From Clostridiales bacterium (GTDB lineage Bacteria > Bacillota > Clostridia > Lachnospirales > Cellulosilyticaceae), in NCBI GenBank assembly GCA_019418225.1, contig DYCF01000087.1, positions 1 to 5,460 of the forward strand: a stretch of 5,460 nt of DNA. Direction: 5' to 3'. The notes under the pieces are model-generated. The model made no database searches, had not been told where the DNA came from, and saw nothing but the letters and a program-made list of their open reading frames with translations. Of this stretch, positions 1 through 5,421 are shown one piece after another (positions within the stretch are counted from its first letter, which is position 1; the number at the start of each line of letters is the position of its first letter). A program made the position numbers and the translations under genes.

Positions 1-1
1 A

Positions 2-250
2 AATAGCAACGGGGTTTTATCTTATGATACAGATACAAAAACCGTAACGGTGGATCTACCTGAACAAGAATGGATCGACAAGGTACGTGCATACTTAAAT
101 GAGGAACATACAATTGAGCATGCTACAGGCCTTGATACGTATGAAAGGGTACAAGTAAAACCTCTAGAATCCTTGGAAAACTTCAAACTAGCTCTTACAC
201 GCATGTGGGGTGCTATCGACGTACAAGTCGATTGGAGCCGTCCAGCGTAA
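2..250 (+). CDS. 3' end of an unrecognised gene (C-terminal 82 residues)
   Basis: The frame is open from the left edge to a TAA at 248-250, so this is the C-terminal part of a longer protein. A GTG at 50 lies in frame but has no ribosome binding site, and the frame continues upstream of it, so it is not a credible start. The visible part is soluble and rich in acidic residues (for example DLPEQEW and EEHTIEHATGLDTYE) and ends in VDWSRPA. I see no membrane segment, no metal-binding cluster and no motif that I can assign to a family. A strong hairpin terminator begins 11 bases after the stop, so this is the last gene of its transcript. The function is unknown. The call that it is a real coding end rests on the open frame and the terminator placed directly behind it. 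Confidence 0.7.
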   Translation, partial: NSNGVLSYDTDTKTVTVDLPEQEWIDKVRAYLNEEHTIEHATGLDTYERVQVKPLESLENFKLALTRMWGAIDVQVDWSRPA

Positions 251-260
251 TGACAATGAT

Positions 261-305
261 ACCCCTTCGTAGCCTGTTGGTGCTATGAAGGGGTTCTCTT
301 ATTGT
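261..305 (+). terminator. Intrinsic terminator of the left-edge gene
   Basis: A 13-bp stem pairs 261-273 (ACCCCTTCGTAGC) with 282-294 (GCTATGAAGGGGT). The stem has a single G-T wobble and an 8-base loop, and a moderately T-rich tail (TCTCTTATT) follows. It starts 11 bases after the stop codon at 250. Confidence 0.8.
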
Positions 306-375
306 GGCTATAGTTTTACTGTGAGTCTATAAAGTAAAAGAAAAAGTATTACATAATGTAGAGGCAATAATATGA

Positions 376-404
376 TTAACGGATGATTGAGAATATAGTA
401 TAAT
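376..404 (+). promoter_or_regulatory. Predicted promoter of the antitoxin gene
   Basis: A perfect -10 box TATAAT (399-404) lies 17 bases after a fair -35 box TTAACG (376-381). Transcription would start near 411, giving a leader of about 40 bases before the ATG at 450. Apart from this promoter I see nothing in the gap between the terminator at 305 and 450. Confidence 0.5.
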
Positions 405-449
405 AATCTTACAAATGTACTAAATTTACCAAAGATTGGGGGTGGAGAG

Positions 450-695
450 ATGTGCCAAGTTAGTTTAAATGAAGCTCAACATGAGTTAAATAGCCTTATA
501 CAGAAACTTAAAACTGGAGAAGAACGTGTTGTTTATATAGTCCGTGATGATAATACCGTCGCAAAATTAACTTTGTCAGAAGGTAATAGTACACCCGTAA
601 AGAGATTGGGAATAGGAAAAGGGAGGATAATAGATCCTCCAAATTTTGATCAATTGGATAAAGACGTACAAGATATGTTTGGAGAAGCAATCTGA
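450..695 (+). CDS. Phd/YefM-like antitoxin, apparently without a toxin partner
   Basis: This is an 81-residue protein. Residues 1-41 follow the pattern of the Phd/YefM antitoxin fold: a short strand and helix (VSLNEAQHELNSLIQKL), then GEERVVYIVRDDNTVAKLT, corresponding to the family's 'GE-x-hydrophobic strand-(N/D)-x-VAKL' segment. In that family this domain dimerises and binds operator DNA. The C-terminal part (RLGIGKGRIIDPPNFDQLDKD, then VQDMFGEAI) resembles the tails that wrap around PIN-type (VapC) or RelE-type toxins, with the usual 'LG-x-GKG-x-hydrophobic' turn. The ATG at 450 has a G-rich ribosome binding site (GGGGGTGG, 438-445) four bases upstream. Antitoxins of this family normally precede or overlap a toxin gene, but no toxin follows here, only a long hairpin and a convergent gene. 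It may be an orphan antitoxin, a remnant of a lost module, or a free-standing repressor. The family call is made by pattern only. Confidence 0.65.
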   Translation: MCQVSLNEAQHELNSLIQKLKTGEERVVYIVRDDNTVAKLTLSEGNSTPVKRLGIGKGRIIDPPNFDQLDKDVQDMFGEAI

Positions 696-719
696 ACCTT
701 GCGTATATACAGTTTAACT

Positions 720-767
720 ACAAATGCCATATCATATTTCTTGAGTGAAATGTGATACGGCATTTGT
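720..767. terminator. Long near-perfect hairpin between convergent genes
   Basis: A 21-bp stem pairs 720-740 with 747-767 around the 6-base loop TTGAGT. It has one A-C mismatch (729/758) and one T-G wobble (735/752). It lies 24 bases after the antitoxin stop and 24 bases before the end of the convergent gene, so a shared bidirectional terminator is the simplest reading. Neither side has a clear T-tract, which is unusual for an intrinsic terminator. Confidence 0.55.
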
Positions 768-791
768 CATAGAGAGTGTATTTAAATATTG

Positions 792-1673
792 TTAATCAAA
801 TTTTTTATTTGTTAGGTCTTGATACATAAGCTTAGCGATTTCATACTGTGGGTCGCCAGCTTGCAATTGGTGTGACGGTAGTTTAAATACAGCCTCAGCT
901 CTTTCGTCTTTCTTGATATCGATGCCCTTTGCATCTTCAGAACGACTTATGGAAATGGTATGTGTTGTTGGATTTATGAAGTACGCATTTACATCGATGC
1001 TGAAAGCTTTATTTTCATCTTTTCTCATGATTGTACGTAAAATCATAGCTGAGATAGCAGTAGTACCATCTTTTTCGCCTAATAGCTGTTTAGAGGTGTA
1101 CTCTACATAATCTGCATAGACATAAATATCGCCAGGTTTGGCCTTATCATAATCTTGTGTATAGGCTTCTACCAAACGCAAATCGAGTTGCCTGCCAAAT
1201 GGTCGAGAGAACATTTCGCTTTGTAAGTCCCGTGTTTCGCTAACAGGTGGATAGAACGGTATAGGCGTTAAACCTTTTAGCATATCTGTTCGTGTTTCAT
1301 TTTTCCGTTTAGCGCGACGTTCTGCAGTGACCTTGTCTAAACGTTGACGCTCTTTTAACATGGCCTTTTCTTGTTCTTCTTTAGATTTATAAGTTTTTAC
1401 AGATACAACACGGTTACCAGACATAGTGACTGTCGAATAGACTGGTTTACCGTTAGTAGGTTTTCCCTCAGAAGCATCAAGCGTAGATTGTACTATGGCT
1501 GGTGTTGCGCTTTCAATTGATTTCCTTAACTCTGGAATATTGGCGTAATCCATATCAACCACAGCAGTATCTGTGCTTTCACTTGGCTGCGCAGGTGTAG
1601 CCCCGTATGCGGATGATATAGCTAAGACAGCTAATAGTGAACTGGTAATAATCGATCGTTTACATAGTTTCAT
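792..1673 (-). CDS. Exported protein of unknown function with N-terminal signal peptide
   Basis: This is a 293-residue protein. Residues 1-24 form a signal peptide: a basic start (MKLCKR), a hydrophobic core (IITSSLLAVLAIS) and a probable cleavage site AYG|A. No lipobox cysteine follows the core, so it should be a soluble exported (periplasmic) protein rather than a lipoprotein. Residues about 93-134 are very rich in K, R and E (KSKEEQEKAMLKERQRLDK onwards), likely a long charged helix or coiled coil. After a proline-rich turn (PIPFYPPV) the C-terminal half (about 150-290) looks like an alternating strand-helix globular domain (GDIYVYADYVEYTSK and AFSIDVNAYFINPTTHTISI). I do not recognise the family. 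The ATG at 1673 is supported by a ribosome binding site (AAAGAGGT on the minus strand, about 1681-1688) eight bases upstream. The gene stands alone, convergent with the antitoxin gene and divergent from the tRNA. Confidence 0.85.
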   Translation of the reverse strand: MKLCKRSIITSSLLAVLAISSAYGATPAQPSESTDTAVVDMDYANIPELRKSIESATPAIVQSTLDASEGKPTNGKPVYSTVTMSGNRVVSVKTYKSKEEQEKAMLKERQRLDKVTAERRAKRKNETRTDMLKGLTPIPFYPPVSETRDLQSEMFSRPFGRQLDLRLVEAYTQDYDKAKPGDIYVYADYVEYTSKQLLGEKDGTTAISAMILRTIMRKDENKAFSIDVNAYFINPTTHTISISRSEDAKGIDIKKDERAEAVFKLPSHQLQAGDPQYEIAKLMYQDLTNKKFD

Positions 1674-1721
1674 TATACATACCTCTTTTTATAAAAACTC
1701 TCTAATACTATCAACAGCTGT

Positions 1722-1730
1722 ATTATAGCA
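1722..1730 (-). promoter_or_regulatory. Predicted extended -10 promoter of the exported-protein gene
   Basis: On the minus strand the sequence reads TGCTATAAT, an extended -10 element (TGN plus a perfect TATAAT at 1727-1722). The -35 region is poor, which is usual for extended -10 promoters. Transcription would start near 1715, about 40 bases before the ATG at 1673. Confidence 0.5.
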
Positions 1731-1736
1731 TAGTTC

Positions 1737-1766
1737 TTGCGTAGATAGATTTAAAAACGATATAAT
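1737..1766 (+). promoter_or_regulatory. Predicted promoter of tRNA-Arg(CCU)
   Basis: TTGCGT (1737-1742) and TATAAT (1761-1766) are separated by 18 bases. The start would fall near 1773, just before the mature tRNA 5' end at 1778. It runs divergently from the promoter of the exported-protein gene, whose -10 lies within 15 bases. Confidence 0.55.
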
Positions 1767-1777
1767 AAAGTATACAT

Positions 1778-1854
1778 GCGTCTATAGCTCAACCGGACAG
1801 AGCGCCAGTTTCCTAAACTGTAGGTTGGGGGTTCGATTCCCTCTAGGCGCACCA
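1778..1854 (+). tRNA. tRNA-Arg, anticodon CCU
   Basis: This is a complete 77-base cloverleaf with encoded CCA. The acceptor stem GCGTCTA/TAGGCGC (1778-1784 with 1844-1850) has one T-G wobble. The D stem is GCTC/GAGC with a 9-base loop containing GG. The anticodon loop TTCCTAA (1810-1816) carries CCT at 1812-1814. The T stem GGGGG/CCCTC encloses the loop TTCGATT. The discriminator is A, followed by CCA. The tRNA reads AGG codons. Two details are odd. Position 27-43 is a C-U mismatch at the base of the anticodon stem, and the 3' half differs from the orphan tRNA 3' half at 5174-5218 in the variable loop and T stem. Both would fit a 5' half that has been joined to a foreign 3' half during integration of the following element. 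Confidence 0.95.
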
Positions 1855-1867
1855 ATAAAAATGATTT

Positions 1868-1901
1868 GGCATAAGGCTGTTTAGTCTTATGCCTATTTTT
1901 T
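1868..1901 (+). terminator. Intrinsic terminator of the tRNA gene
   Basis: GGCATAAG (1868-1875) pairs perfectly with CTTATGCC (1886-1893), and TATTTTTT follows. It lies 13 bases after the CCA end. If the island model is right, this terminator was brought in by the element together with the new tRNA 3' half. Confidence 0.8.
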
Positions 1902-1966
1902 ATGTTTGAAGAAATCTTTGATAGTATAGAATCCATGGTGAATAATAGTGATTAATCCTATTTTTA

Positions 1967-1975
1967 TGATAATAT
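1967..1975 (+). promoter_or_regulatory. Possible promoter of the restriction-modification gene
   Basis: TGATAATAT resembles an extended -10 element (TGN plus TAATAT at 1970-1975). No convincing -35 is seen. A start near 1982 would leave a leader of about 60 bases. The whole stretch 1902-2042 is AT-rich, so this is a weak call. Confidence 0.3.
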
Positions 1976-2042
1976 AAAAGTATGTAAATTAGATTTTCTA
2001 ATATTAATAGCCAATATGTATAGGGGACCTTGGGGGCATAAA

Positions 2043-4847
2043 ATGCAACTTACATTAAAACAGCAAGAGAAAGCAGCTAAAGAATTCGCTAAAAAATGGG
2101 AAAATATTGGGGATGAGAAGCAAGACACTCAACGATTTTGGATGGAATTACTTCAAAACGTATACGGAGTAAATAATCCTGCTGATTTTATTGGTTTTGA
2201 GCAACGTGTACAGTTAGGTCATACTAGTTACATTGATGCTATGATTCCAGCTACGCATACTATGATTGAGCAGAAAAGTTTAGAAAAAGATCTCAATGCT
2301 CCGATTAGACAATCTGATGGCACATTTTTGACGCCAGCAGAACAAGCTAAACGTTATGCAGCTGCATTACCATATAGTGAACGCCCACGATGGATTGTAA
2401 GTTGTAATTTTAAAGAGTTTCATGTATTAGATATGGAACGACCTAATGATTCTGCTGAAATTATAGAATTACGTAAATTAGGAACTGAATTTTATAGACT
2501 TAATTTTTTAGTTGATGTTAAAAGTAGTCATATAGAACTTGAGATGGAAATTTCTAAAGGCGCAGGTGAGCTTGTTGCTCGACTATATGATTCGTTATTG
2601 GAGCAATATAAAGTCAATCCTTTATTAACAGAAGAAGCCATTTTACATAATATTAACAAGTTATGTGTACGTTTAGTATTTTGCTTATATGCAGAGGATT
2701 CAGGGCTGTTTGGTAAAAAGAGCTTGTTTCATGATTATTTACAAGACTTTCAACCCCATCAAGTTAGAAATGCATTGATGGATTTATTCCGTATTTTAGA
2801 CACAGAAGAAGCTCACAGAAGTCCATATGAAAGTGAGACTTTATTAGAATTCCCTTATGTGAATGGAAGTCTATTTAGCGATCCCGTTGAAATTCCTCAA
2901 TTTTCAGAAAATGCAGTTAATTTGATATTAGAAGATGCATGTAATTTTGATTGGAGTGAAATTTCTCCAACTATCTTTGGTGCTATATTTGAGAGTACGT
3001 TAAATCCTGAAAAGAGGCGTCAGGGTGGTATGCATTATACTAGTATTGAAAATATTCATAAGTTAATCGACCCGCTATTTTTAGATGAGTTTAGGAATGA
3101 TTTTAAAGAGGCTATGTCTAGAAAAGATGGAAAAAAGAAAATCCAACTATTAAAGACTTTACAAGATAAAATGGCGTCTAAAACGTTTCTTGATCCTGCA
3201 GCGGGTTCTGGTAACTTCTTAACAGAAGCATATTTATCATTGCGTCGATTAGAAAATGATATTTTAAGAGAGACTATTACGGATTCATCAGGGACAGGGA
3301 TATTAGGCTTTGATGAAGAGGAATTGAACCCTATTAAGGTTAGTATTCAACAGTTTTATGGTATAGAAATCAATGATTTTGCTGTATCTGTAGCAAAAAC
3401 AGCTATTTGGATAGCTGAAGCACAAATGTTTAAAGAGACTGAAGCTATTATTCATAAAGAAATGGATTTCTTACCATTACACAATAATGCGAATATACAT
3501 GAAGGAAATGCGTTAAGAGTTGATTGGAGAACAATTGTTTCGCCTACAGAATCATTATATATTATTGGTAATCCTCCATTCTCAGGATCAAGAGTACAAT
3601 CTGATGATGTATCAAGCCAGAAATCAGATTTGGAATATGTTTTTGGGAAAATAAAAGGTCTTGGTAATTTAGATTATGTTACAGCATGGTATAAAAAAGC
3701 TGCAGAGCTTATTGAGAATACTAGTGCTAAAGTGGCATTATTATCAACAAATTCTATTACGCAAGGTGAACAGCCCCCGATATTATGGAGTAGTTTGAAT
3801 CAGCATAATATAAAAATTGATTTTGCATATCGTACATTTAAATGGAGTAGTGAATCAACAAATGGAGCTGCAGTACATTGTGTGATTATTGGTTTTAGCA
3901 GTGTAGGTTGCAAGGGTAAAAAATACTTATTTAGTAATGGCATCGTAAAAGAAGTAACAAATATTAATCCATATTTATTAGAGTTACCTAACTTTCTAAT
4001 TAGCAGTCGGAGTGAGCCGATTTGTGATGTTCCAGAAATTTTACTTGGAAATATGCCAAATGATAATAAGGGTAAATTAAGTAAATTTTCTGATGATGAG
4101 AAATCAAATATTGTTCGTCAATATCCAATTGCTGAGAAAATGTTTAAAAAATTTTTAGGTGCAGATGAGTTTATAAATAACAGAAGTCGATGGTGTGCAT
4201 GGTTGGTAGACATACCTATTAATGAGATTAAATTGGTTAAACCAATATATGATGCAGTAAAGGCGGTTAAACAAGCTAGAGCGACAAGTACAAGAAGTGC
4301 TACAAGAAAATTGGCAGATACTCCAATGCTTTTTGGAGAAATCAGGCAACCGGATAGTTCTTATTTATTAATCCCACGTCACTCATCAGAAAATAGAAGA
4401 TATATTCCTATAGGTATTGTTGATCAATCTATAATAGCTGGTGATTCAAATTTAATAATGCCTAATGCTACTTTATTTCATTTTGGCATTTTACAAAGTA
4501 ATGTCCATATGGCGTGGATGAGAGCTTTTGCAGGACGTCTTGAAATGCGATATAGATATTCGGCAAATATTATCTATAATAATTTCCCGTGGCCGAATGT
4601 AACTGATGAACAGGTGAAAAGGATTTCATCTGCAGCAAATCAAGTTTTACTAGCGAGAAATAATCATAAAGAAGCCACATTGGCAGATTTATATGATGAT
4701 AATATTATGCCAAAAGATTTATTAATAGCCCATAGAAATCTAAATAAACTTGTTATGAATGCATATGGATTTAGCAACAACATACAAGAAGAAGATTGTG
4801 TGGCTGAACTGATAAAACTTTATAGCGAAATTATTAGTGATCAATAA
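2043..4847 (+). CDS. MmeI-like (type IIL) restriction-modification enzyme
   Basis: This 934-residue protein combines restriction and DNA methylation in one chain. Members of this family methylate an adenine on one strand of their site and cut about 20 bases away. Order of parts: an N-terminal nuclease domain with D65-x10-E76-Q-K78 (IDAMIPATHTMIEQK), matching the D-x9-ExK pattern of MmeI; a helical spacer (about 160-320); an N6-adenine methyltransferase core with HYTS (331-334, motif X region), the SAM-binding motif DPAAGSGNF (384-392), GIEIND (440-445) and catalytic NPPF (510-513); a target-recognition region (about 620-835); and the family's conserved YSANIIYNNFPWP segment (839-851) with a helical tail. 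The length fits the family (about 900-950). I choose ATG 2043 because GGGGG (2032-2036) lies six bases upstream; the in-frame ATG at 2016 has no such site. No separate methylase, specificity or nuclease gene is nearby, and none is needed. All key residues are present, so it looks functional. The target sequence cannot be read from the protein by eye. Confidence 0.9.
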   Translation: MQLTLKQQEKAAKEFAKKWENIGDEKQDTQRFWMELLQNVYGVNNPADFIGFEQRVQLGHTSYIDAMIPATHTMIEQKSLEKDLNAPIRQSDGTFLTPAEQAKRYAAALPYSERPRWIVSCNFKEFHVLDMERPNDSAEIIELRKLGTEFYRLNFLVDVKSSHIELEMEISKGAGELVARLYDSLLEQYKVNPLLTEEAILHNINKLCVRLVFCLYAEDSGLFGKKSLFHDYLQDFQPHQVRNALMDLFRILDTEEAHRSPYESETLLEFPYVNGSLFSDPVEIPQFSENAVNLILEDACNFDWSEISPTIFGAIFESTLNPEKRRQGGMHYTSIENIHKLIDPLFLDEFRNDFKEAMSRKDGKKKIQLLKTLQDKMASKTFLDPAAGSGNFLTEAYLSLRRLENDILRETITDSSGTGILGFDEEELNPIKVSIQQFYGIEINDFAVSVAKTAIWIAEAQMFKETEAIIHKEMDFLPLHNNANIHEGNALRVDWRTIVSPTESLYIIGNPPFSGSRVQSDDVSSQKSDLEYVFGKIKGLGNLDYVTAWYKKAAELIENTSAKVALLSTNSITQGEQPPILWSSLNQHNIKIDFAYRTFKWSSESTNGAAVHCVIIGFSSVGCKGKKYLFSNGIVKEVTNINPYLLELPNFLISSRSEPICDVPEILLGNMPNDNKGKLSKFSDDEKSNIVRQYPIAEKMFKKFLGADEFINNRSRWCAWLVDIPINEIKLVKPIYDAVKAVKQARATSTRSATRKLADTPMLFGEIRQPDSSYLLIPRHSSENRRYIPIGIVDQSIIAGDSNLIMPNATLFHFGILQSNVHMAWMRAFAGRLEMRYRYSANIIYNNFPWPNVTDEQVKRISSAANQVLLARNNHKEATLADLYDDNIMPKDLLIAHRNLNKLVMNAYGFSNNIQEEDCVAELIKLYSEIISDQ

Positions 4848-4874
4848 CTTTAGCACTATATTATCTTTAGTTAA

Positions 4875-4985
4875 TATATTGATAAACTGGGTACATTAGA
4901 TATTGATGAGATTGGATTGAAAAAAGCTATTGAAAATAGTAATTGTAAAGAAGAGTATAGTGAAATCGCAGAACTTTATGGCTAG
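4875..4985 (+). pseudogene. C-terminal remnant of a small unrecognised gene
   Basis: The frame is open from just after a TAA at 4872 to TAG at 4983-4985 and encodes about 36 residues, including LDIDEIGLKKAIENSN and KEEYSEIAELYG. The composition is typical of a real soluble helical protein (many E, K, I and L, with little AT-driven noise), unlike the surrounding bases. There is no ATG or GTG start and no ribosome binding site, so it reads as the surviving 3' end of a truncated gene. The family is not recognised. A non-ATG start or a chance open frame cannot be excluded. Confidence 0.35.
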
Positions 4986-5001
4986 TAAATAGTGAGGTAT
5001 T

Positions 5002-5079
5002 ATGAATAAGCCAATTTATAAGCCGTTTTTTCTTGCATACGTAAGTTTTTGTGAGAAAATATATTTGATTAATTCATAA
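5002..5079 (+). CDS. Short reading frame or truncated gene start (25 aa)
   Basis: An ATG at 5002 follows a plausible ribosome binding site (GTGAGG, 4993-4998, three bases away) and encodes 25 residues (MNKPIYKPFFLAYVSF, then CEKIYLINS) up to TAA. It begins 16 bases after the stop of the preceding remnant, the spacing of a two-gene operon. The most likely reading is the surviving start of a second gene whose body was deleted or frameshifted; a true small peptide is possible. The middle is mildly hydrophobic (FFLAYVSF). No function is assigned. Confidence 0.3.
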   Translation: MNKPIYKPFFLAYVSFCEKIYLINS

Positions 5080-5173
5080 AATTATAATGGTAAGTGCTCT
5101 AAGATTTTTATAAATACTGGATTGTTAATTCTCAATGATAAGATAGCTAATATAAAATTTTAGAGGGATAAAA
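5080..5173. other. AT-rich spacer with no recognisable gene
   Basis: This stretch runs between the short reading frame and the orphan tRNA 3' half. It is very AT-rich, has stops in all frames that I checked and shows no convincing promoter, hairpin or tRNA 5' half. The bases just before 5174 do not resemble a tRNA D arm or anticodon 5' strand, so the tRNA-like block starts abruptly at the anticodon loop. Confidence 0.5.
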
Positions 5174-5218
5174 TTCCTAAACTGCGTGTCACTGGTTCGA
5201 TTCCGGTTAGGCGCACCA
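5174..5218 (+). pseudogene. Orphan 3' half of tRNA-Arg(CCU), probable attachment site
   Basis: The segment contains everything from the anticodon loop to CCA: loop TTCCTAA (5174-5180, CCT anticodon), ACTGC, variable GTGTC, T stem ACTGG/CCGGT (one T-G wobble) around TTCGATT, acceptor strand TAGGCGC, A and CCA. No 5' half precedes it. It shares the 11-base block TTCCTAAACTG, the T loop and the acceptor strand with the complete tRNA at 1778-1854. It differs in the variable loop and T stem, so it is not a simple recent duplication. Together with its own terminator it is best read as the displaced end of a tRNA gene at the right boundary of an integrated element. Confidence 0.8.
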
Positions 5219-5228
5219 GTATAAGTGA

Positions 5229-5266
5229 AAGGGTATAAGGGTTTGATAGACCTTATACCCTTTTTT
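5229..5266 (+). terminator. Intrinsic terminator behind the orphan tRNA 3' half
   Basis: AAGGGTATAAGG (5229-5240) pairs perfectly with CCTTATACCCTT (5251-5262) around a 10-base loop and runs into further T residues. It sits 10 bases after the CCA, as the terminator of a tRNA gene would, which supports this side being the displaced end of a real tRNA transcription unit. Confidence 0.85.
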
Positions 5267-5301
5267 ATTATTATAAAAATGGTTCCATGGCGATATAATT
5301 A

Positions 5302-5325
5302 AATTTAGGTTTCAAAGCCTAAATT
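5302..5325. promoter_or_regulatory. Palindromic operator-like site 1
   Basis: A 24-bp inverted repeat centred at 5313/5314 has 10 of 12 positions paired. Its core is TTTAGGTTTC/AAAGCCTAAA. It is the longest of three related sites before the gene at 5422. Confidence 0.6.
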
Positions 5326-5346
5326 ATAGAATAAAAACATAAAATT

Positions 5347-5360
5347 AGGTTTTGAAACCT
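5347..5360. promoter_or_regulatory. Palindromic operator-like site 2
   Basis: AGGTTTTGAAACCT is a 14-bp inverted repeat centred at 5353/5354 with 6 of 7 positions paired. It lies exactly 40 bp after site 1 and directly upstream of the extended -10 box at 5366-5374, where a bound protein could block or aid polymerase. Confidence 0.6.
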
Positions 5361-5365
5361 TGAAG

Positions 5366-5374
5366 TGATATAAT
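5366..5374 (+). promoter_or_regulatory. Extended -10 promoter of the right-edge gene
   Basis: TGATATAAT contains TGN plus a perfect TATAAT (5369-5374). The -35 position is occupied by operator site 2 and does not match the consensus well. Transcription would begin near 5381, so site 3 would lie in the start of the transcript. A second TATAAT at 5294-5299, just before site 1, has no good -35. Confidence 0.5.
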
Positions 5375-5387
5375 AGATATATAATTA

Positions 5388-5399
5388 GGTTTTAAAACC
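5388..5399. promoter_or_regulatory. Palindromic operator-like site 3
   Basis: GGTTTTAAAACC is a perfect 12-bp palindrome centred at 5393/5394, exactly 40 bp after site 2. It lies between the predicted transcription start and the ribosome binding site at 5409. Confidence 0.6.
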
Positions 5400-5421
5400 C
5401 ATTTGGCGAGGAGGTGTGTGC

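Larger units (their letters stand above)
1810..5184. mobile_element. Putative integrase-less restriction-modification island in tRNA-Arg
   Basis: The block TTCCTAAACTG, spanning the anticodon loop, occurs at 1810-1820 inside the complete tRNA gene. It recurs at 5174-5184 at the start of an orphan 3' tRNA half that ends in a proper acceptor strand, CCA and terminator. This is the classic arrangement after site-specific recombination into a tRNA gene: the element supplies a 3' half that restores the tRNA, and the displaced original 3' half marks the far end. The distance between the two copies is 3364 bp. The contents are a tRNA terminator, one MmeI-like restriction-modification gene and about 330 bases of decayed sequence. 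No integrase, excisionase or other mobility gene is present, so it must have been mobilised in trans or have lost its integrase. The exact boundaries and the direction of the exchange are inferred. Confidence 0.55.

Noticed and set aside
508..690. Minus-strand 60-codon reading frame opposite the antitoxin gene
   Set aside because: It is a shadow of the antitoxin frame, with composition unlike a real protein and no ribosome binding site.
913..1110. Plus-strand 65-codon reading frame opposite the exported-protein gene
   Set aside because: It lies wholly inside the well-supported minus-strand gene and has no convincing ribosome binding site.
1751..1936. Minus-strand reading frame of 61 codons containing GIEPPTYSLGNWRSVRLSY
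   Set aside because: It is the reverse complement of the tRNA-Arg gene and its surroundings. Such peptides are a common artefact of tRNA sequences.
2016..2042. Upstream in-frame ATG that would add nine residues to the restriction-modification enzyme
   Set aside because: There is no Shine-Dalgarno site before 2016. The G-run at 2032-2036 is placed correctly for ATG 2043, and the extra residues (MYRGPWGHK) are translated ribosome-binding-site sequence.
1933..5290. CCATGG with similar neighbouring bases behind both tRNA-associated terminators (near 1933 and 5285), considered as direct repeats of the element
   Set aside because: The identity is only about six to eight bases, and the sites do not lie at matching distances from the tRNA blocks. 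Chance is sufficient.
5302..5420. The 40-bp periodic palindromes considered as a CRISPR array or an iteron origin
   Set aside because: There are only three short, imperfect cores with an embedded promoter and ribosome binding site. There are no long conserved repeats, no cas genes and no replication protein gene in view.
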